Notes: generated by a model from the letters alone, not told the origin. A DNA stretch of 64,000 bases from Geothrix oryzae (GCF_030295385.1 NZ_AP027079.1:2790001-2854000); one strand, 5' to 3'. Positions 31,640-41,292 are shown, numbered from the stretch's first letter. Program-made: numbers and translations.

Positions 31640-33870
31640 AGCCGGCCGTCCTTGAGGTCCACCTTGGCCTTGCCGCCCTTGGCCAGGGGCCCGAAGAGGA
31701 TCGCCTCCGCCAGGGGGCGGCGCAGTTCCTGCTCGATGAGCCGCGCCATGGGCCGGGCGCCGAAAGCCGGGTCGTAGCCCTTCTCCGCCAGCCAGGCCCG
31801 GGCTTTCGGCGTGCAGGAGAGGGTGACGCCCTTCTCGGTGAGCTGAGTCTCCAGTTCCCGCAGGTGTTTGTCGGCCACGCGCTCCATGTCCGACCGGCCC
31901 AGGGGCGCGAATTGGAGGATGGCATCCAGGCGGTTGCGGAACTCGGGGCTGAAGGCTTTTTCGAGGGTTCCCTTGGCCGAGCGTCTTGCCCCCGCCTCCG
32001 CGAAGCCCACCTGCCGGGCCGACAGCTCGCGGGCGCCCACATTGGTGGTCATGACGATCACCGTGTGGCGGAAGTCCGCGCTGCGGCCGTGGCTGTCCGT
32101 GAGGGCGGCGTGGTCCATCACCTGCAGCAGCACGCCGAAGAGATCCGGGTGGGCCTTCTCCAGCTCGTCCAGCAACAACACGGCGTGGGGCTGCTTCCTC
32201 ACGGCATCCGTCAGCAGGCCGCCCTCCTCGTAGCCCACATAACCGGGCGGGGCGCCGATGAGCCGGGCCACGGCGTGCTTCTCCTGGTACTCGCTCATGT
32301 CGAAGCGTAGGAAGGCGATGCCCAGGGCCTTCGCCAGCTGCTTGGCCAGCTCTGTCTTGCCCACGCCCGTGGGCCCGGCGAAGAGGAAGCAGCCCATGGG
32401 CTTCAGGGGATCGCGCAGGCCCGAGCGCGCCAGCTTGATGGCGCCGGCCACGGTCTCGCACGCCGCGTCCTGGCCGAAGATCTGCGCCCGAAGCTGCGCT
32501 TCAAGCGTATGCAAGGCCTCCCGGTCGTCGGCGCTCACGCTAGCCACGGGCACTCGTGCCATGCGGGCCACCACGGCCTCGATCTCGGCCGGGCCCACCT
32601 TCTTCACCCGGTCTTTCTTCGGCAGCAGCTTCTGGGCGGCCCCGGCCTCGTCCACCACATCGAGGGCGCTGTCGGGCAGGCGGCGGTCCGGCAGGTGCTT
32701 GGAAGCCAGACGCACCGCGGCTTCCAGGGCTTCCCTTGAATAGCTCACGCCATGGTGTGCCTCGTAGGACGCTTTCAGACCCTGCAGGATGGCCAGGGCA
32801 TCCGCGGCGGAAGGCTCGTTCACCTCCACCACCTGGAAGCGGCGGGACAGGGCGCGATCGCGATCCAGGGAGCCCTTCAGATCCTGAAAGGTGGTGGCGC
32901 CGATGCAGCGCAGGTCTCCCGAAGCCAGGGCGGGCTTCAGCAGGTTGGCCGCGTCCATGGCTCCCCCGCTGGTGGCGCCGGCGCCCACCAGCGTGTGCAG
33001 CTCATCGACGAAGAGGATCGCACCGGGCTCATTGTCCAGAGCCTTCAGCACGGCCTTGAGCCGCTCCTCGAAATCGCCGCGGTACCGGCTGCCCGCCAGC
33101 AGGGCGCCCAGATCCAGGGCGAAGATGCGCGCGGCCTTGAGGGGGTCGGGGACATTCCCTTCGTGGATGCGGCGGGCCAGACCCTCCACGAGGGCGGTCT
33201 TGCCCACGCCGGGTTCCCCCACCAGGAGCGGGTTGTTCTTGCGGCGCCGGCAGAGCACCTGGGCCATGCGGGTGATCTCCGCATCCCGGCCCACCAGGGG
33301 ATCCAACCGTCCCGCCGCGGCCCGGGCCACCAGGTCCGTGGCATAGGCCTCCAGGGGATTCTCGGCGATGGCGCCAGCCTCTTCCTCCTCCTCTGGAGCT
33401 GCCTGCTTCCTCGCCGGGGCCTTGGGCGCTGCGGGCCCGTGGCTCAGCACCTTCAGCAGGGCCAGGCGTCGCACGCCGTGCTTTTCCAGCAGGTGCCGCG
33501 CTGGGCTGGACTCTTCCTCCAGGAAGGCCGGCAGCAGTTCGCCCCCCTGCACCGTGCGCCGGCCGGAGCTGAAGGCGTGGACCAGGGCCCGCTCCACCAC
33601 CCGCACGAAGCCCAGGGTGCTGTGGGGTTGGATCGCCTCGTCGCCCGGCACGGATTCGAACTGCCGCTCCAGCACCGATTCCAGGTCCCGGCGCAGGGCG
33701 TCCAGCTTCACCCCGCAGCCCTTCAGGGCCTTGGCCGCATGCGCGTCGTCCAGCAGGGCCAGGAGCAGATGCTCCAGCGCCACATCCTCATGGCGGCGGG
33801 CCTTGGCCAGCTCGAAGGCCCGCTGGAAGCCCTGGTTCAGTTCGGCGCTCAGTTGCGGGGCGTCAGGCAT
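31621..33870 (-). CDS. clpA: ATP-dependent Clp protease ATP-binding subunit ClpA
   Basis: A 749-aa AAA+ unfoldase. An N-terminal Clp repeat domain ([20 protein letters not shown]) is followed by AAA1 with Walker [14 protein letters not shown] and Walker [18 protein letters not shown]2 has Walker [15 protein letters not shown] and Walker [16 protein letters not shown]. The IGLV-type ClpP-docking loop region and a C-terminal small domain ([20 protein letters not shown]) follow. The ATG at 33870 has GGAGG upstream; a longer reading is not supported. It overlaps clpS by 8 bp and aat by 19 bp. The clpP gene is not in this window. Confidence 0.97.
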   Translation of the reverse strand: MPDAPQLSAELNQGFQRAFELAKARRHEDVALEHLLLALLDDAHAAKALKGCGVKLDALRRDLESVLERQFESVPGDEAIQPHSTLGFVRVVERALVHAFSSGRRTVQGGELLPAFLEEESSPARHLLEKHGVRRLALLKVLSHGPAAPKAPARKQAAPEEEEEAGAIAENPLEAYATDLVARAAAGRLDPLVGRDAEITRMAQVLCRRRKNNPLLVGEPGVGKTALVEGLARRIHEGNVPDPLKAARIFALDLGALLAGSRYRGDFEERLKAVLKALDNEPGAILFVDELHTLVGAGATSGGAMDAANLLKPALASGDLRCIGATTFQDLKGSLDRDRALSRRFQVVEVNEPSAADALAILQGLKASYEAHHGVSYSREALEAAVRLASKHLPDRRLPDSALDVVDEAGAAQKLLPKKDRVKKVGPAEIEAVVARMARVPVASVSADDREALHTLEAQLRAQIFGQDAACETVAGAIKLARSGLRDPLKPMGCFLFAGPTGVGKTELAKQLAKALGIAFLRFDMSEYQEKHAVARLIGAPPGYVGYEEGGLLTDAVRKQPHAVLLLDELEKAHPDLFGVLLQVMDHAALTDSHGRSADFRHTVIVMTTNVGARELSARQVGFAEAGARRSAKGTLEKAFSPEFRNRLDAILQFAPLGRSDMERVADKHLRELETQLTEKGVTLSCTPKARAWLAEKGYDPAFGARPMARLIEQELRRPLAEAILFGPLAKGGKAKVDLKDGRLCLSFG

Positions 33871-34180
33871 CTTCCGCCTCCACGGTGAGCAACAGGGGGA
33901 ATCCCTCGCGTTCCGCCAGCTGACGACCCCGCTCGGCGCGGGTCTCGGCCACATCCTTGGTGTAGGTTCCCGCCACCCCCACGCCCGCCTGGTGCACCGC
34001 CAGCATGATGGCGGTGGCCTCGGGCTCCGCCTTGTGGAAGACCGTCTTCAGCAGCCAGACCACGAACTCCTGGGTGGTGTAGTCGTCGTTGTGGAGCAGC
34101 ACCTTCCACATCCCCGGCTCGCGCAGCTTCGCTCGCTTGCGGGTGAGGACCTGGCCCTCCTCCTTCACCTGCCTGGCCAT
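33863..34180 (-). CDS. clpS: ClpAP adaptor protein ClpS
   Basis: A 105-aa adaptor that recognises N-degron residues and hands substrates to ClpAP. The core is KVLLHNDDYTTQEFVVWLLK, including the HNDD(Y/F)T motif. VFHKAEPEATAIMLAVHQAG and the helix end [18 protein letters not shown] follow. The extended N-terminus (MARQVKEEGQVLTRKR) matches the flexible arm. The gene is first in the clpS-clpA-aat operon, with its stop codon just inside the clpA start. Confidence 0.96.
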   Translation of the reverse strand: MARQVKEEGQVLTRKRAKLREPGMWKVLLHNDDYTTQEFVVWLLKTVFHKAEPEATAIMLAVHQAGVGVAGTYTKDVAETRAERGRQLAEREGFPLLLTVEAEDA

Positions 34181-34199
34181 GGGGCATGCCTCCAGGGCA

Positions 34200-34553
34200 T
34201 CAGGATAGCGGGTCGGGCCGGTGGAACAGGTTCAGGAACTTGCCCCGGGCCAGCTCGCGGATGAAGAGGGCCGTGCGCAGGGTGGTGTCGGCTTCTCCGG
34301 GAAAGGCTTCGGCCACGGCCTGGGCGATCTCCGCCACGCTGCGCTGGCCGTTGCAGGCCCGCCAGACGGCCGTGCCCCGGGCATCCAGCTTCACGCGGAA
34401 GGCTGGCTTCTTCATCATCCGCAGCAGCCAGGCCCAGCGGGGGGACAGGATCTTCGGCCGGATCAGGGTCAGGTTGCCGTCTTCGCCGGGCTCGGAAGCC
34501 AGGGACGCCACCGGCACGAGGGCCAGGAAGGTCTCATCGGGAAATGGGTTCAT
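34200..34553 (-). CDS. PqqD-like (peptide chaperone family) protein
   Basis: A 117-aa protein. The segment VKLDARGTAVWRACNGQRSV, then AEIAQAVAEAFPG and TTLRTALFIRELARG, matches the winged-helix pattern of PqqD-like proteins. In PQQ synthesis PqqD presents the precursor peptide to a radical SAM enzyme. No PQQ gene is present here, so this is an orphan member with unknown peptide partner. It ends 20 bp from the clpS start and is likely in the same transcript as clpS. No radical SAM gene is in the window. Confidence 0.7.
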   Translation of the reverse strand: MNPFPDETFLALVPVASLASEPGEDGNLTLIRPKILSPRWAWLLRMMKKPAFRVKLDARGTAVWRACNGQRSVAEIAQAVAEAFPGEADTTLRTALFIRELARGKFLNLFHRPDPLS

Positions 34554-34611
34554 GGATCACGCAATGAGGGATGGTCGACGATGACCAGGAAAGCATGGAA
34601 CCGCTCTAAAC

Positions 34612-34641
34612 AAGCGGGGCGCGGTCGCCCGCGCCCCGCTT
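34612..34641 (-). terminator. Terminator of the OPT transporter gene
   Basis: A perfect 13-bp stem AAGCGGGGCGCGG (34612-34624) / CCGCGCCCCGCTT (34629-34641) with loop TCGC lies 15 bp past the OPT stop codon. On the minus strand TTGTTT follows the stem. Confidence 0.8.
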
Positions 34642-34655
34642 CGATTCACTTCAAC

Positions 34656-36770
34656 CTAGAAGTTCGCGCTGGGCGGCGCGGGCTCGTCGGCTTCACCGGC
34701 GTTGTCGAGGGGCACCTTCACCAGGTAGATGGCGATGCCCGCCAGGATCAGCAGGCTGATCCAGAACATGCCGGGGTTGGCGAAGATCTTGTACTTCACC
34801 TCGAAGAAGGCGAAGGATGCGAAGAGGAGTCCCACGAGGGCCTCGCCCGCGATCAGGCCCGCCGCCAGCAGCACGCCGTTGTTCTCCACGCGCACCTTCT
34901 GCGCCTCGTTCAGGCCCCGCTTGGCGCCGAACATCTCCACGGCGCCCTTGATGAGGCCGCCGAGGAAGATGGCGAAGGTGGTCTCCAGCGGCAGATACAT
35001 GCCCACCGACACCAGCATGGGGCTCTTCACCTGCATGAGGATGAAGGCGAGGCCCATCATCATGCCGACGATGATGAGCGGCCAGGCCATCTTGCCTTCC
35101 ACGATGCCGCGGCTGAGGAGGGCCATCAGGCCCGCCTGGGGCGCGGCCAGCTGCTTGGAGCCGAAACCGGCGTCCAGGGAGAGCACGGCCTTCTTCTGGT
35201 CCGCGGGCAGCTGCTTGACCTGATCCAGGGTGTAGGTCTTGCCATCAGGAGCGGTGACGGTCTGCACCTGCTGGGCCGTCAGCTCGGCAATGCGCTTGGT
35301 GCCCTGGGCCGTGATGTCACCTTCGTGCAGCACCATGAGGGGAATGAACAGCACCACGGAGGCGAGCGCCACGCCGAGGATGTCACCCATCTCCATGCGC
35401 CAGGGGGTGCCGCCCAGGATGTGGCCAGCCTTGAGGTCCTGCAGCATCTCGCCGGCGACGGCGGCGCTCACGCACACGATGGCGGCCACGCCCAGCACGG
35501 CGGCGACGCCCTCCTGCCCCTTCACACCCAGCATCACCATCACCAGGGCGGTGACGACGAGGGCGGTGAGCGTCAGGCCGGAGATGGGGTTGTTGCTCGA
35601 GCCCATGATGCCGACGAGGTAGCCGCTGATGGCCGCGAAGAAGAAGCCCAGGATCACCATCACGAGCGCGGCGACGAAGGACACCAGGCCGCCCACATGG
35701 AAGATCTTCCAGGTGACCAGGAAGGTGACGGCGGCGGCGAAGCCGATGCCGCCCAGGACATAAGTGAAGGGCAGGTCCTTGTTGACGCGGTCCACCACAT
35801 GATCGCCCGCGGCAGCCTTCTTCACATCGGAGACGGAGCGGGTGAGGCCCGTGGCGAGGCTCTTGCGCATCTTGAAGAGGGTGAAGCCGGCGCCCACGAG
35901 CATGCCGCCGATGGCGATGGGACGGACGATGAACTTCCAGACCGAGTACGAGAGGGCGATCCAGTCACCTTCGGGCGCACCCTCGGGCAGGACGCCGGGG
36001 GCCAGGAAGTAGGTGATGATGGGCACCAGCAGGCCCCAGGCGATGATGCCGCCGGAGAAGTTCAGGGCGCCGAGCTTGGGCCCGATGATGTAGCCCACGC
36101 CCATGTAGGCGGGGCTGATGCCGGGGGAGCTGAGCAGCATGCCGCCGGCCACCTTGGCCTTCCAGGTGCCCACGAGGTTGATGGTGGTGGTCTTGAAGGC
36201 CGCGAACTTCTCCCAGGTGCTGGCGAAGACGGAGATCTGGACCAGGGCCTGGACCGCGGCGCCGATGCCCATGGCGCCGAAGAGGAACTTGGTGCCGCTG
36301 CCGCCCCGGGCGCCGGCCTTGTGGATCTCGGCGGCCGCCACGCTCTCGGGGTAGGGCAGCTCGGCGTCCTCGACCATCACGCGGCGGAGCAGGGCCACGA
36401 ACATGATGCCGAGCACACCGCCCGCGAACATGATGAGCGAGCTGGTGACATAGTTGCCGGCCGTGAAGAACTTGGGCCAGATGCCGCTGATGACGAAGGC
36501 GGGCACGGTGAAGATGGCACCGGCGGCCACGGACTCGCCGATGCTGCCCACGGTGCGGGCCATGTTCTCTTCCAGGATGGTGCCCTTCATCAGCTTGATG
36601 AGGGCCATGCCGATGACGGCCGCGGGATAGGTGGCGGCGATGGTCATGCCGGCCTTCAGTCCGAGGTAGGCATTGGCCGAACCGAGCACCACGGCCATGA
36701 CGAGGCCGATGAGCACCGCCCGCAGGGAGAACTCCCGCAGGTTCTGGTCAGAGGGGACAAAGGGTTGCAT
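34656..36770 (-). CDS. OPT-family oligopeptide transporter
   Basis: A 704-aa inner-membrane protein with about 14-16 hydrophobic helices. The N-terminal signature FSLRAVLIGLVMAVVLGSAN, AYLGLKAGMTIAATYPAAV and the later GGTPWRMEMGDILGVALAS are characteristic of the oligopeptide transporter family (prokaryotic branch). It takes up peptides or metal chelates with a proton gradient; the substrate cannot be told. The central region contains a periplasmic or cytoplasmic insert around YTLDQVKQLPADQKKAVLS. The start is an ATG at 36770, with CAGGAG close upstream. It is monocistronic and followed by a terminator. Confidence 0.93.
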   Translation of the reverse strand: MQPFVPSDQNLREFSLRAVLIGLVMAVVLGSANAYLGLKAGMTIAATYPAAVIGMALIKLMKGTILEENMARTVGSIGESVAAGAIFTVPAFVISGIWPKFFTAGNYVTSSLIMFAGGVLGIMFVALLRRVMVEDAELPYPESVAAAEIHKAGARGGSGTKFLFGAMGIGAAVQALVQISVFASTWEKFAAFKTTTINLVGTWKAKVAGGMLLSSPGISPAYMGVGYIIGPKLGALNFSGGIIAWGLLVPIITYFLAPGVLPEGAPEGDWIALSYSVWKFIVRPIAIGGMLVGAGFTLFKMRKSLATGLTRSVSDVKKAAAGDHVVDRVNKDLPFTYVLGGIGFAAAVTFLVTWKIFHVGGLVSFVAALVMVILGFFFAAISGYLVGIMGSSNNPISGLTLTALVVTALVMVMLGVKGQEGVAAVLGVAAIVCVSAAVAGEMLQDLKAGHILGGTPWRMEMGDILGVALASVVLFIPLMVLHEGDITAQGTKRIAELTAQQVQTVTAPDGKTYTLDQVKQLPADQKKAVLSLDAGFGSKQLAAPQAGLMALLSRGIVEGKMAWPLIIVGMMMGLAFILMQVKSPMLVSVGMYLPLETTFAIFLGGLIKGAVEMFGAKRGLNEAQKVRVENNGVLLAAGLIAGEALVGLLFASFAFFEVKYKIFANPGMFWISLLILAGIAIYLVKVPLDNAGEADEPAPPSANF

Positions 36771-36921
36771 CGGTGCTCCTGAAAAGGCGCGAAGGGGAAG
36801 AAGAATGCCGGATGTAGCGGATAGTCTAATACCGAATCCGATCCGGTAGGCACCGCCCCGGCCGCACCAGTGGCCGGATTCCGGTCACGAAAAGCCCGTT
36901 CCTGTTCATGAAGGAGGCCGC

Positions 36922-37869
36922 ATGCGTCTGGCAAACACCCTTGCGATCGCGGGTCTGACCTTTCTTTTTGCCTGTCAGACCACGCCTCCCATCACCGTTC
37001 CCCAGGTCCCCGTCATCCAGGCCCCCCAGGTCCCGCAGGGGCCTCCGCCGAAGCCCAAGATCGCCCTGGTCCTGGGCGGGGGCGCGGCCCGGGGCTTCGC
37101 GCATGTGGGCGTCATCCGGGCCCTGGAGCAGGAGAAGATCCCCATCGACATGGTGGTCGGCACCAGCGTCGGCGGACTCATCGGCGCGATCTACGCCTCC
37201 GACCTCAGCAGCTTCGACCTCGAATGGACCGCCTTCCAGCTCGAGAAGGACGACCTCTTCGACTTCGGCGTCCTGAACGCCGTCACGGGCATGGGCTTCG
37301 CCAAGGGCGACAAGCTCGAGGCCTGGGTGAAGAGCCACATCAAGACCACGAACATCGAGAACCTGAAGCTGCCCTTCGCCGCCGTGGCGACCGACCTCAA
37401 CTGGGGCTACAAGGTGGTCCTCGACAAGGGCCCCGTGGCCCGCGCCATCCGGGCCAGCGCGGCCATCCCGGGCGTGTTCCCGCCGGTCCAGCACCAGGGG
37501 AAGATCCTGGTGGACGGCGGCGTGGTGGACAACATCCCCATCTCGGTGGCCAAGGCCAAGGGCGCGGATCTCGTGATCGCCGTCGACATCAGCGGGAATG
37601 TCGGGAACACGAACATCACCAACCTCCTGGGCGTCTCGCTCCAGGCCACCAACATCATGTTCGCCCTCAATGTCGAGCACGCCAAGCGCGAGGCCGACAT
37701 CCTCATCGCGCCCGCGGGCATCGGCGATGTCGGGATGCTCGACTTCACACAGAAGAAGCGCTGCATGCAGGCCGGCATCGAGGCCACGAAACAGGCCGCC
37801 CCGGCCATCCGCAAGGCCATCGACGCCTGGGTCGCGGCGCGCACCCGATCCGCGATCCCCGCTCCCTAG
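36922..37869 (+). CDS. Patatin-like phospholipase lipoprotein
   Basis: A 315-aa lipoprotein with signal MRLANTLAIAGLTFLFAC and lipobox LFAC, then a Pro-rich linker. The patatin domain begins KIALVLGGGAARGFAHVGVI (oxyanion hole GGGAARG). The nucleophile motif GTSVGG has the catalytic Ser, and the catalytic Asp is in VDGGVVDNIP. It probably hydrolyses phospholipids or related acyl esters from the periplasmic face of a membrane. A strong AAGGAGG ribosome-binding site precedes the ATG. The methyltransferase gene follows with no gap. Confidence 0.93.
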   Translation: MRLANTLAIAGLTFLFACQTTPPITVPQVPVIQAPQVPQGPPPKPKIALVLGGGAARGFAHVGVIRALEQEKIPIDMVVGTSVGGLIGAIYASDLSSFDLEWTAFQLEKDDLFDFGVLNAVTGMGFAKGDKLEAWVKSHIKTTNIENLKLPFAAVATDLNWGYKVVLDKGPVARAIRASAAIPGVFPPVQHQGKILVDGGVVDNIPISVAKAKGADLVIAVDISGNVGNTNITNLLGVSLQATNIMFALNVEHAKREADILIAPAGIGDVGMLDFTQKKRCMQAGIEATKQAAPAIRKAIDAWVAARTRSAIPAP

Positions 37870-38655
37870 ATGTCGCCGGAACCAGGTCCCATGCCCCTCC
37901 TCACCAGCAAGGCCAACCCCCGCTTCAGGGCCCTCCTGACCCGCCTCAAGGCGGGCGGCTCCCGGCGCGAAGCCACCCTGCTGCTGGGTGAGAAACTCAT
38001 CGAGGCCTGGGCCGAGGCCCGGCGGACCCCCGCGGGAGGTCGGCTGCACCCGGCCCTCTGGCTGCGCCTCGAGCAGGCCGCGCCCCATCCCTTGGAGGCC
38101 ACCCTGGGCGTGGAGACACAGGTGCTGGGCGAGGCCCTCATGCGGGAGCTGGCCGACGCGGGCAGCCCTCCGGATCACGCCCTGCTGATGGACCTGGGCC
38201 CCGGGCCCACGGGACCGCTGGCGCCCCGGGTCCTCGGCGCCTGGGGCATCCAGGACCCCGGCAACCTGGGGGCCCTCCTGCGCAGCGCCGCGGCCTTCGG
38301 CTTCCACGAGGTCCTGCTGGGGCCCGGCTGCGCCGACCCCTTCCACCCCAAGGCCCTGCGGGGCAGCATGGGCGCCGCCTTCCTCCTGCCCCTGCGCCGG
38401 GTGGAGGCCCTGAATCCCGATCCAGGCCACTGGTACGCCCTGGATGGCGGCCCCGGCGCCGTGGCCCTGGCCGAGGCCGACCTGTCCGAGCCCCTGCGCC
38501 TCTGGGTCGGCAATGAGGGCCATGGCTGGCGGGGCGTGGCCCTGCCCGAGGGCGTCCAGCGTCTCGCCATCCCCATCCAGGGCGTGGAAAGCCTCAATGC
38601 CGCCGTGGCCGCCGGCATCGCCTGCTACGAAGTGGCCCGGAGGTCCAGGTGCTGA
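37870..38655 (+). CDS. TrmH/SpoU-family RNA 2'-O-methyltransferase
   Basis: A 261-aa SPOUT methyltransferase. An N-terminal substrate-binding domain (LTSKANPRFRALLTRLKAGG) resembles that of rRNA-modifying members. The catalytic knot has motifs WGIQDPGNLGALLRSAAAFG, RLWVGNEGHGWRG and IPIQGVESLNAAVAAGIACY, which bind S-adenosylmethionine. The target nucleotide is not predictable. The start may be the ATG at 37870, one base after the patatin stop, or 37891 (MPLLTSK), which has AGG upstream. It overlaps lnt by 7 bp. Confidence 0.9.
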   Translation: MSPEPGPMPLLTSKANPRFRALLTRLKAGGSRREATLLLGEKLIEAWAEARRTPAGGRLHPALWLRLEQAAPHPLEATLGVETQVLGEALMRELADAGSPPDHALLMDLGPGPTGPLAPRVLGAWGIQDPGNLGALLRSAAAFGFHEVLLGPGCADPFHPKALRGSMGAAFLLPLRRVEALNPDPGHWYALDGGPGAVALAEADLSEPLRLWVGNEGHGWRGVALPEGVQRLAIPIQGVESLNAAVAAGIACYEVARRSRC

Positions 38656-40160
38656 AGGCCCCCCCCCTGCTCCGCCCCCTCAGCGCCCTCATCCTCTCCG
38701 GGGTCTTCGTGCTGGCCTTCCGGTTTCCCGGTGCCCTCGGCGGTGGGCTGGAACCGATCATGGCCCTGCTCTTCCCCCTGCTGCTGCTGGACGGACTGTA
38801 CAAAGGGCGCCATGCGGCCTGGACCTGGCTTACCCTGCTCGCCGGCCTCCTCCTTCTTTATCTGTGGGTGCCCCAGACCCTCGCCAGCAAGGGGGGGCTG
38901 CCCTTCGGGCTGGCCCTGCTGGGCACCGTGCTGCTGAGCCTGTGGGAAGCCACGGGGCTCTGGCTGGTGGCCGTGGGTTCCCGCGCGGCGTTCCGGCGCC
39001 TCGGTCCCGGGGCCGCCGCCTGCTTCGCGGCCCTCCTCCTGCTGGGCTGGGAAACCTGGGGATTCCATGTCTATCCCTGGACCTGGGGGGCGGCCTTCGG
39101 CGCTCTGCCCTGGACTGCGCGCGGCGCGGCCTTCCTGGGCGCGTCCGGCCTGTCCGCCCTGGTCTGGGGGGCAGGTGCCTGGGCGGCGGCCACCTTGACC
39201 GCGGGCGGCTCCCTCCGCCGGGCCCTGGCCGGCCCGGGGCTGGCCGTCGCCTTCTTTGCCCTGGCAGGCGGCGCCTGGTACCTGCTTCCCCGGGATCCGG
39301 CGCGAACCGTGGATGTGGCCATGATCCAGCCCAACTTCCCGCCCGGACAGCGCTGGCTGGGGATGGAAGCCGAGATGTGGCGGCGCAGCGACGCCCTCCT
39401 GAAGGCCCAGGGTTGGCCCCGGGCCGGCCGCCCCACCCTGCTGCTCTGGCCCGAAAGCGCCATCCTGGGACGGGACGACCGCCGCCCCGATCCCCGGCTG
39501 GAACGGGAAGCGGCCTCTCGCGGCGTGGCCTGGCTCTTCGGCACAGAGGGCGGCCCCTACAACCTGGTGCGGGGCGAGGCGCCAGGTCGGCCCCCCTTCA
39601 TCTTCGCCAAGACTGAACCCATGGCCTTCGGGGAGCGTACGCCGGGACCCGAGGCCTTCCGGCGCTGGCTGGATCCCCGGCTGGGCTTCATCTCCCAGGA
39701 GGCCGGCCCCCTGACGCAGGACTGCGTCTTCGAGGTGCCCTCCCCCCAAGGCGGTCTGCGCGTCCACCCCCTCATCTGCAGCGAGGCTCTGATGCCCGAG
39801 CGGGCCCGCCGCGGGCTGGCCCTGGGCCGGGCCGACCTGCTGAGCAACCACACCAATGACGGCTGGTTCGACCGCAGCATCGCCACGGACCTGCACGCGG
39901 CCCAGATCCGCCTGCGGGCCCCCGAGCTGGGCGTGCCCCTGCTGCGCGCCACCCTCTCCGGCAAGTCGGGGCTCTTCCGCGAGGATGGCCGCTTCGAACT
40001 GTGGGGCGAGCCCCTCAGCGAGGGCGCCTACGCGCGGGAGCTCCAGTGGCGGCCCGTGCACACGCCCGCCCGGTCCCCCTGGCTGGCACCCGTCCTGATG
40101 GTCGGGCTGACCCTGGGAACCCTGCTGCTAGGATGGAGGGCCCAACCCAGGAAGGCCTGA
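38649..40160 (+). CDS. lnt: Apolipoprotein N-acyltransferase Lnt
   Basis: A 503-aa inner-membrane enzyme that adds the third acyl chain to lipoproteins. The N-terminal third has about six membrane helices (for example LIFLSG-like stretches ALILSGVFVLAFRFPGAL and AACFAALLLLGW). The C-terminal nitrilase domain carries the triad: Glu in LLLWPESAI, Lys in FIFAKTEPMAFGE, and Cys in HPLICSEALMPE. NHTNDGWFDRS and RATLSGKSGLF follow, with a final helix VLMVGLTLGTLLLGW. The start is a GTG at 38649, overlapping the methyltransferase gene. Sequence similarity is moderate, as is common outside Proteobacteria. Confidence 0.9.
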   Translation: MLKAPPLLRPLSALILSGVFVLAFRFPGALGGGLEPIMALLFPLLLLDGLYKGRHAAWTWLTLLAGLLLLYLWVPQTLASKGGLPFGLALLGTVLLSLWEATGLWLVAVGSRAAFRRLGPGAAACFAALLLLGWETWGFHVYPWTWGAAFGALPWTARGAAFLGASGLSALVWGAGAWAAATLTAGGSLRRALAGPGLAVAFFALAGGAWYLLPRDPARTVDVAMIQPNFPPGQRWLGMEAEMWRRSDALLKAQGWPRAGRPTLLLWPESAILGRDDRRPDPRLEREAASRGVAWLFGTEGGPYNLVRGEAPGRPPFIFAKTEPMAFGERTPGPEAFRRWLDPRLGFISQEAGPLTQDCVFEVPSPQGGLRVHPLICSEALMPERARRGLALGRADLLSNHTNDGWFDRSIATDLHAAQIRLRAPELGVPLLRATLSGKSGLFREDGRFELWGEPLSEGAYARELQWRPVHTPARSPWLAPVLMVGLTLGTLLLGWRAQPRKA

Positions 40161-40660
40161 TGGATCGCGATTTCCTCGTACCGGAGCCCTTGTCGACCGT
40201 CCACGGCACCGTGGCCTTCTTCGACGAGACCTGGAGCGTGGACCCCCGGGAACTTCAGATCTTCTTTCAGGCCGAAGAGGTGTACTGGACCGCGGACCGC
40301 ACCATCGGGCAGTGGCGGCGGCTGCTGGCCTGCTCCCGGATGCTCACCGCCCGGCTGGTGCCGGAAGGGCACCGCGGGGGGCGGCTGGTGGGCGCCACCC
40401 GGCTCTGGTCCGATCACGCCTACGAAGCCAAGCTCTACGATGTGGTGACCGCCCGGGATCTGATGGGCCTCGGCATCGCCTCGGAGCTGGTCAAGTGGGC
40501 CCTGCGGCACCCCTGGGTGGGCGAGGTGCAGCGGTTCGTCCTGGAAACCCGCGATGCGGCCGACTTCTACCCCCGGTTCGGCTTCCGGATGGGCCAGGAG
40601 GTCGACAGCTACCACATGCGCGTGGGCCTTCTCGAACTCAGCCAGCGGGGGCTCCGATGA
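40160..40660 (+). CDS. GNAT-family N-acetyltransferase
   Basis: A 166-aa acyl-CoA-dependent acetyltransferase. The acetyl-CoA pocket is seen in YDVVTARDLMGLGIASELVK (with GLGIAS at the R/QxxGxG/A position), followed by VLETRDAADFYPRFGFRMGQ. The N-terminal strand GRLVGATRLWSDHAYEAKLY completes the core. The substrate is unknown. The ATG overlaps the lnt stop (TGATG), and its own stop overlaps the maf start (ATGA), so it sits within one operon. Confidence 0.88.
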   Translation: MDRDFLVPEPLSTVHGTVAFFDETWSVDPRELQIFFQAEEVYWTADRTIGQWRRLLACSRMLTARLVPEGHRGGRLVGATRLWSDHAYEAKLYDVVTARDLMGLGIASELVKWALRHPWVGEVQRFVLETRDAADFYPRFGFRMGQEVDSYHMRVGLLELSQRGLR

Positions 40661-41286
40661 CCGAAACGCTGCCCGGCGTGCCCGAGGCCGCCCTGCAACC
40701 CCTGATCCTCGCCAGCGGCAGCCCCCGGCGCCGGCACTGGCTGGAGGCCATGCGCATCCCCTTCGAGCTCCAGCCGCCCCAGGTGGACGAGACCCCCCTG
40801 CTGGACGAGGAGCCCGGTGACCTGGTGCTGCGTCTGGCGGAGCTGAAGGCCGAAGTGGTGGCCCGGCGCAATCCCGGCCGCTGGGTCATGGCCGCGGACA
40901 CCACGGTGGCCGTGGACCATCACACCTTGAACAAGCCGGTGGATGTGGAGGACGCGGTGCGGATGCTGACCCTGATCCAGGGGCGGGCGCACCAGGTCCA
41001 CACCGGCTTCTGCCTCCAGAAGAACGACACGACCCACAGCTTCGTCGATACCGCCCAGGTCTTCTTCCGGCCGCTGACCGAAGCCCAGATCCGCTGGTAT
41101 GTGGGCACCCGCGAGCCCATGGACAAGGCGGGGGCCTACGCCATCCAAGGGGTGGGGGCCCTCTTCATCGAGGCCGTCGAGGGCAGTTTTTCCACGGTGA
41201 TGGGCCTGCCGGTGGAGCGGATGGGGGCCCTCTTCTTCCACCTGGGCCTGCTCAAGCCGTGGATGGGGTTCCCTCAGGGTTCCTAG
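40657..41286 (+). CDS. Maf-family nucleotide pyrophosphatase
   Basis: A 209-aa nucleoside triphosphate pyrophosphatase that removes non-canonical nucleotides. The N-terminal signature LILASGSPRRRHWLEAM is typical. ELKAEVVARRNPGRWVMAAD carries conserved Lys and Asp, and YVGTREPMDKAGAYAIQGVG is the second family motif, with the catalytic Asp nearby. The YhdE/YceF subtype is not resolved. The stop codon lies inside a small palindrome, GGTTCC-TAG-GGAACC (41278-41292), that could end the operon. Confidence 0.93.
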   Translation: MTETLPGVPEAALQPLILASGSPRRRHWLEAMRIPFELQPPQVDETPLLDEEPGDLVLRLAELKAEVVARRNPGRWVMAADTTVAVDHHTLNKPVDVEDAVRMLTLIQGRAHQVHTGFCLQKNDTTHSFVDTAQVFFRPLTEAQIRWYVGTREPMDKAGAYAIQGVGALFIEAVEGSFSTVMGLPVERMGALFFHLGLLKPWMGFPQGS

Positions 41287-41292
41287 GGAACC

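Noticed and set aside
30830-31777. A plus-strand open frame through the repeat element and aat
   Set aside because: It is antisense to aat, with no family similarity.
38649-40160. lnt considered as a plain nitrilase
   Set aside because: The N-terminal membrane helices and the Glu-Lys-Cys order match Lnt.
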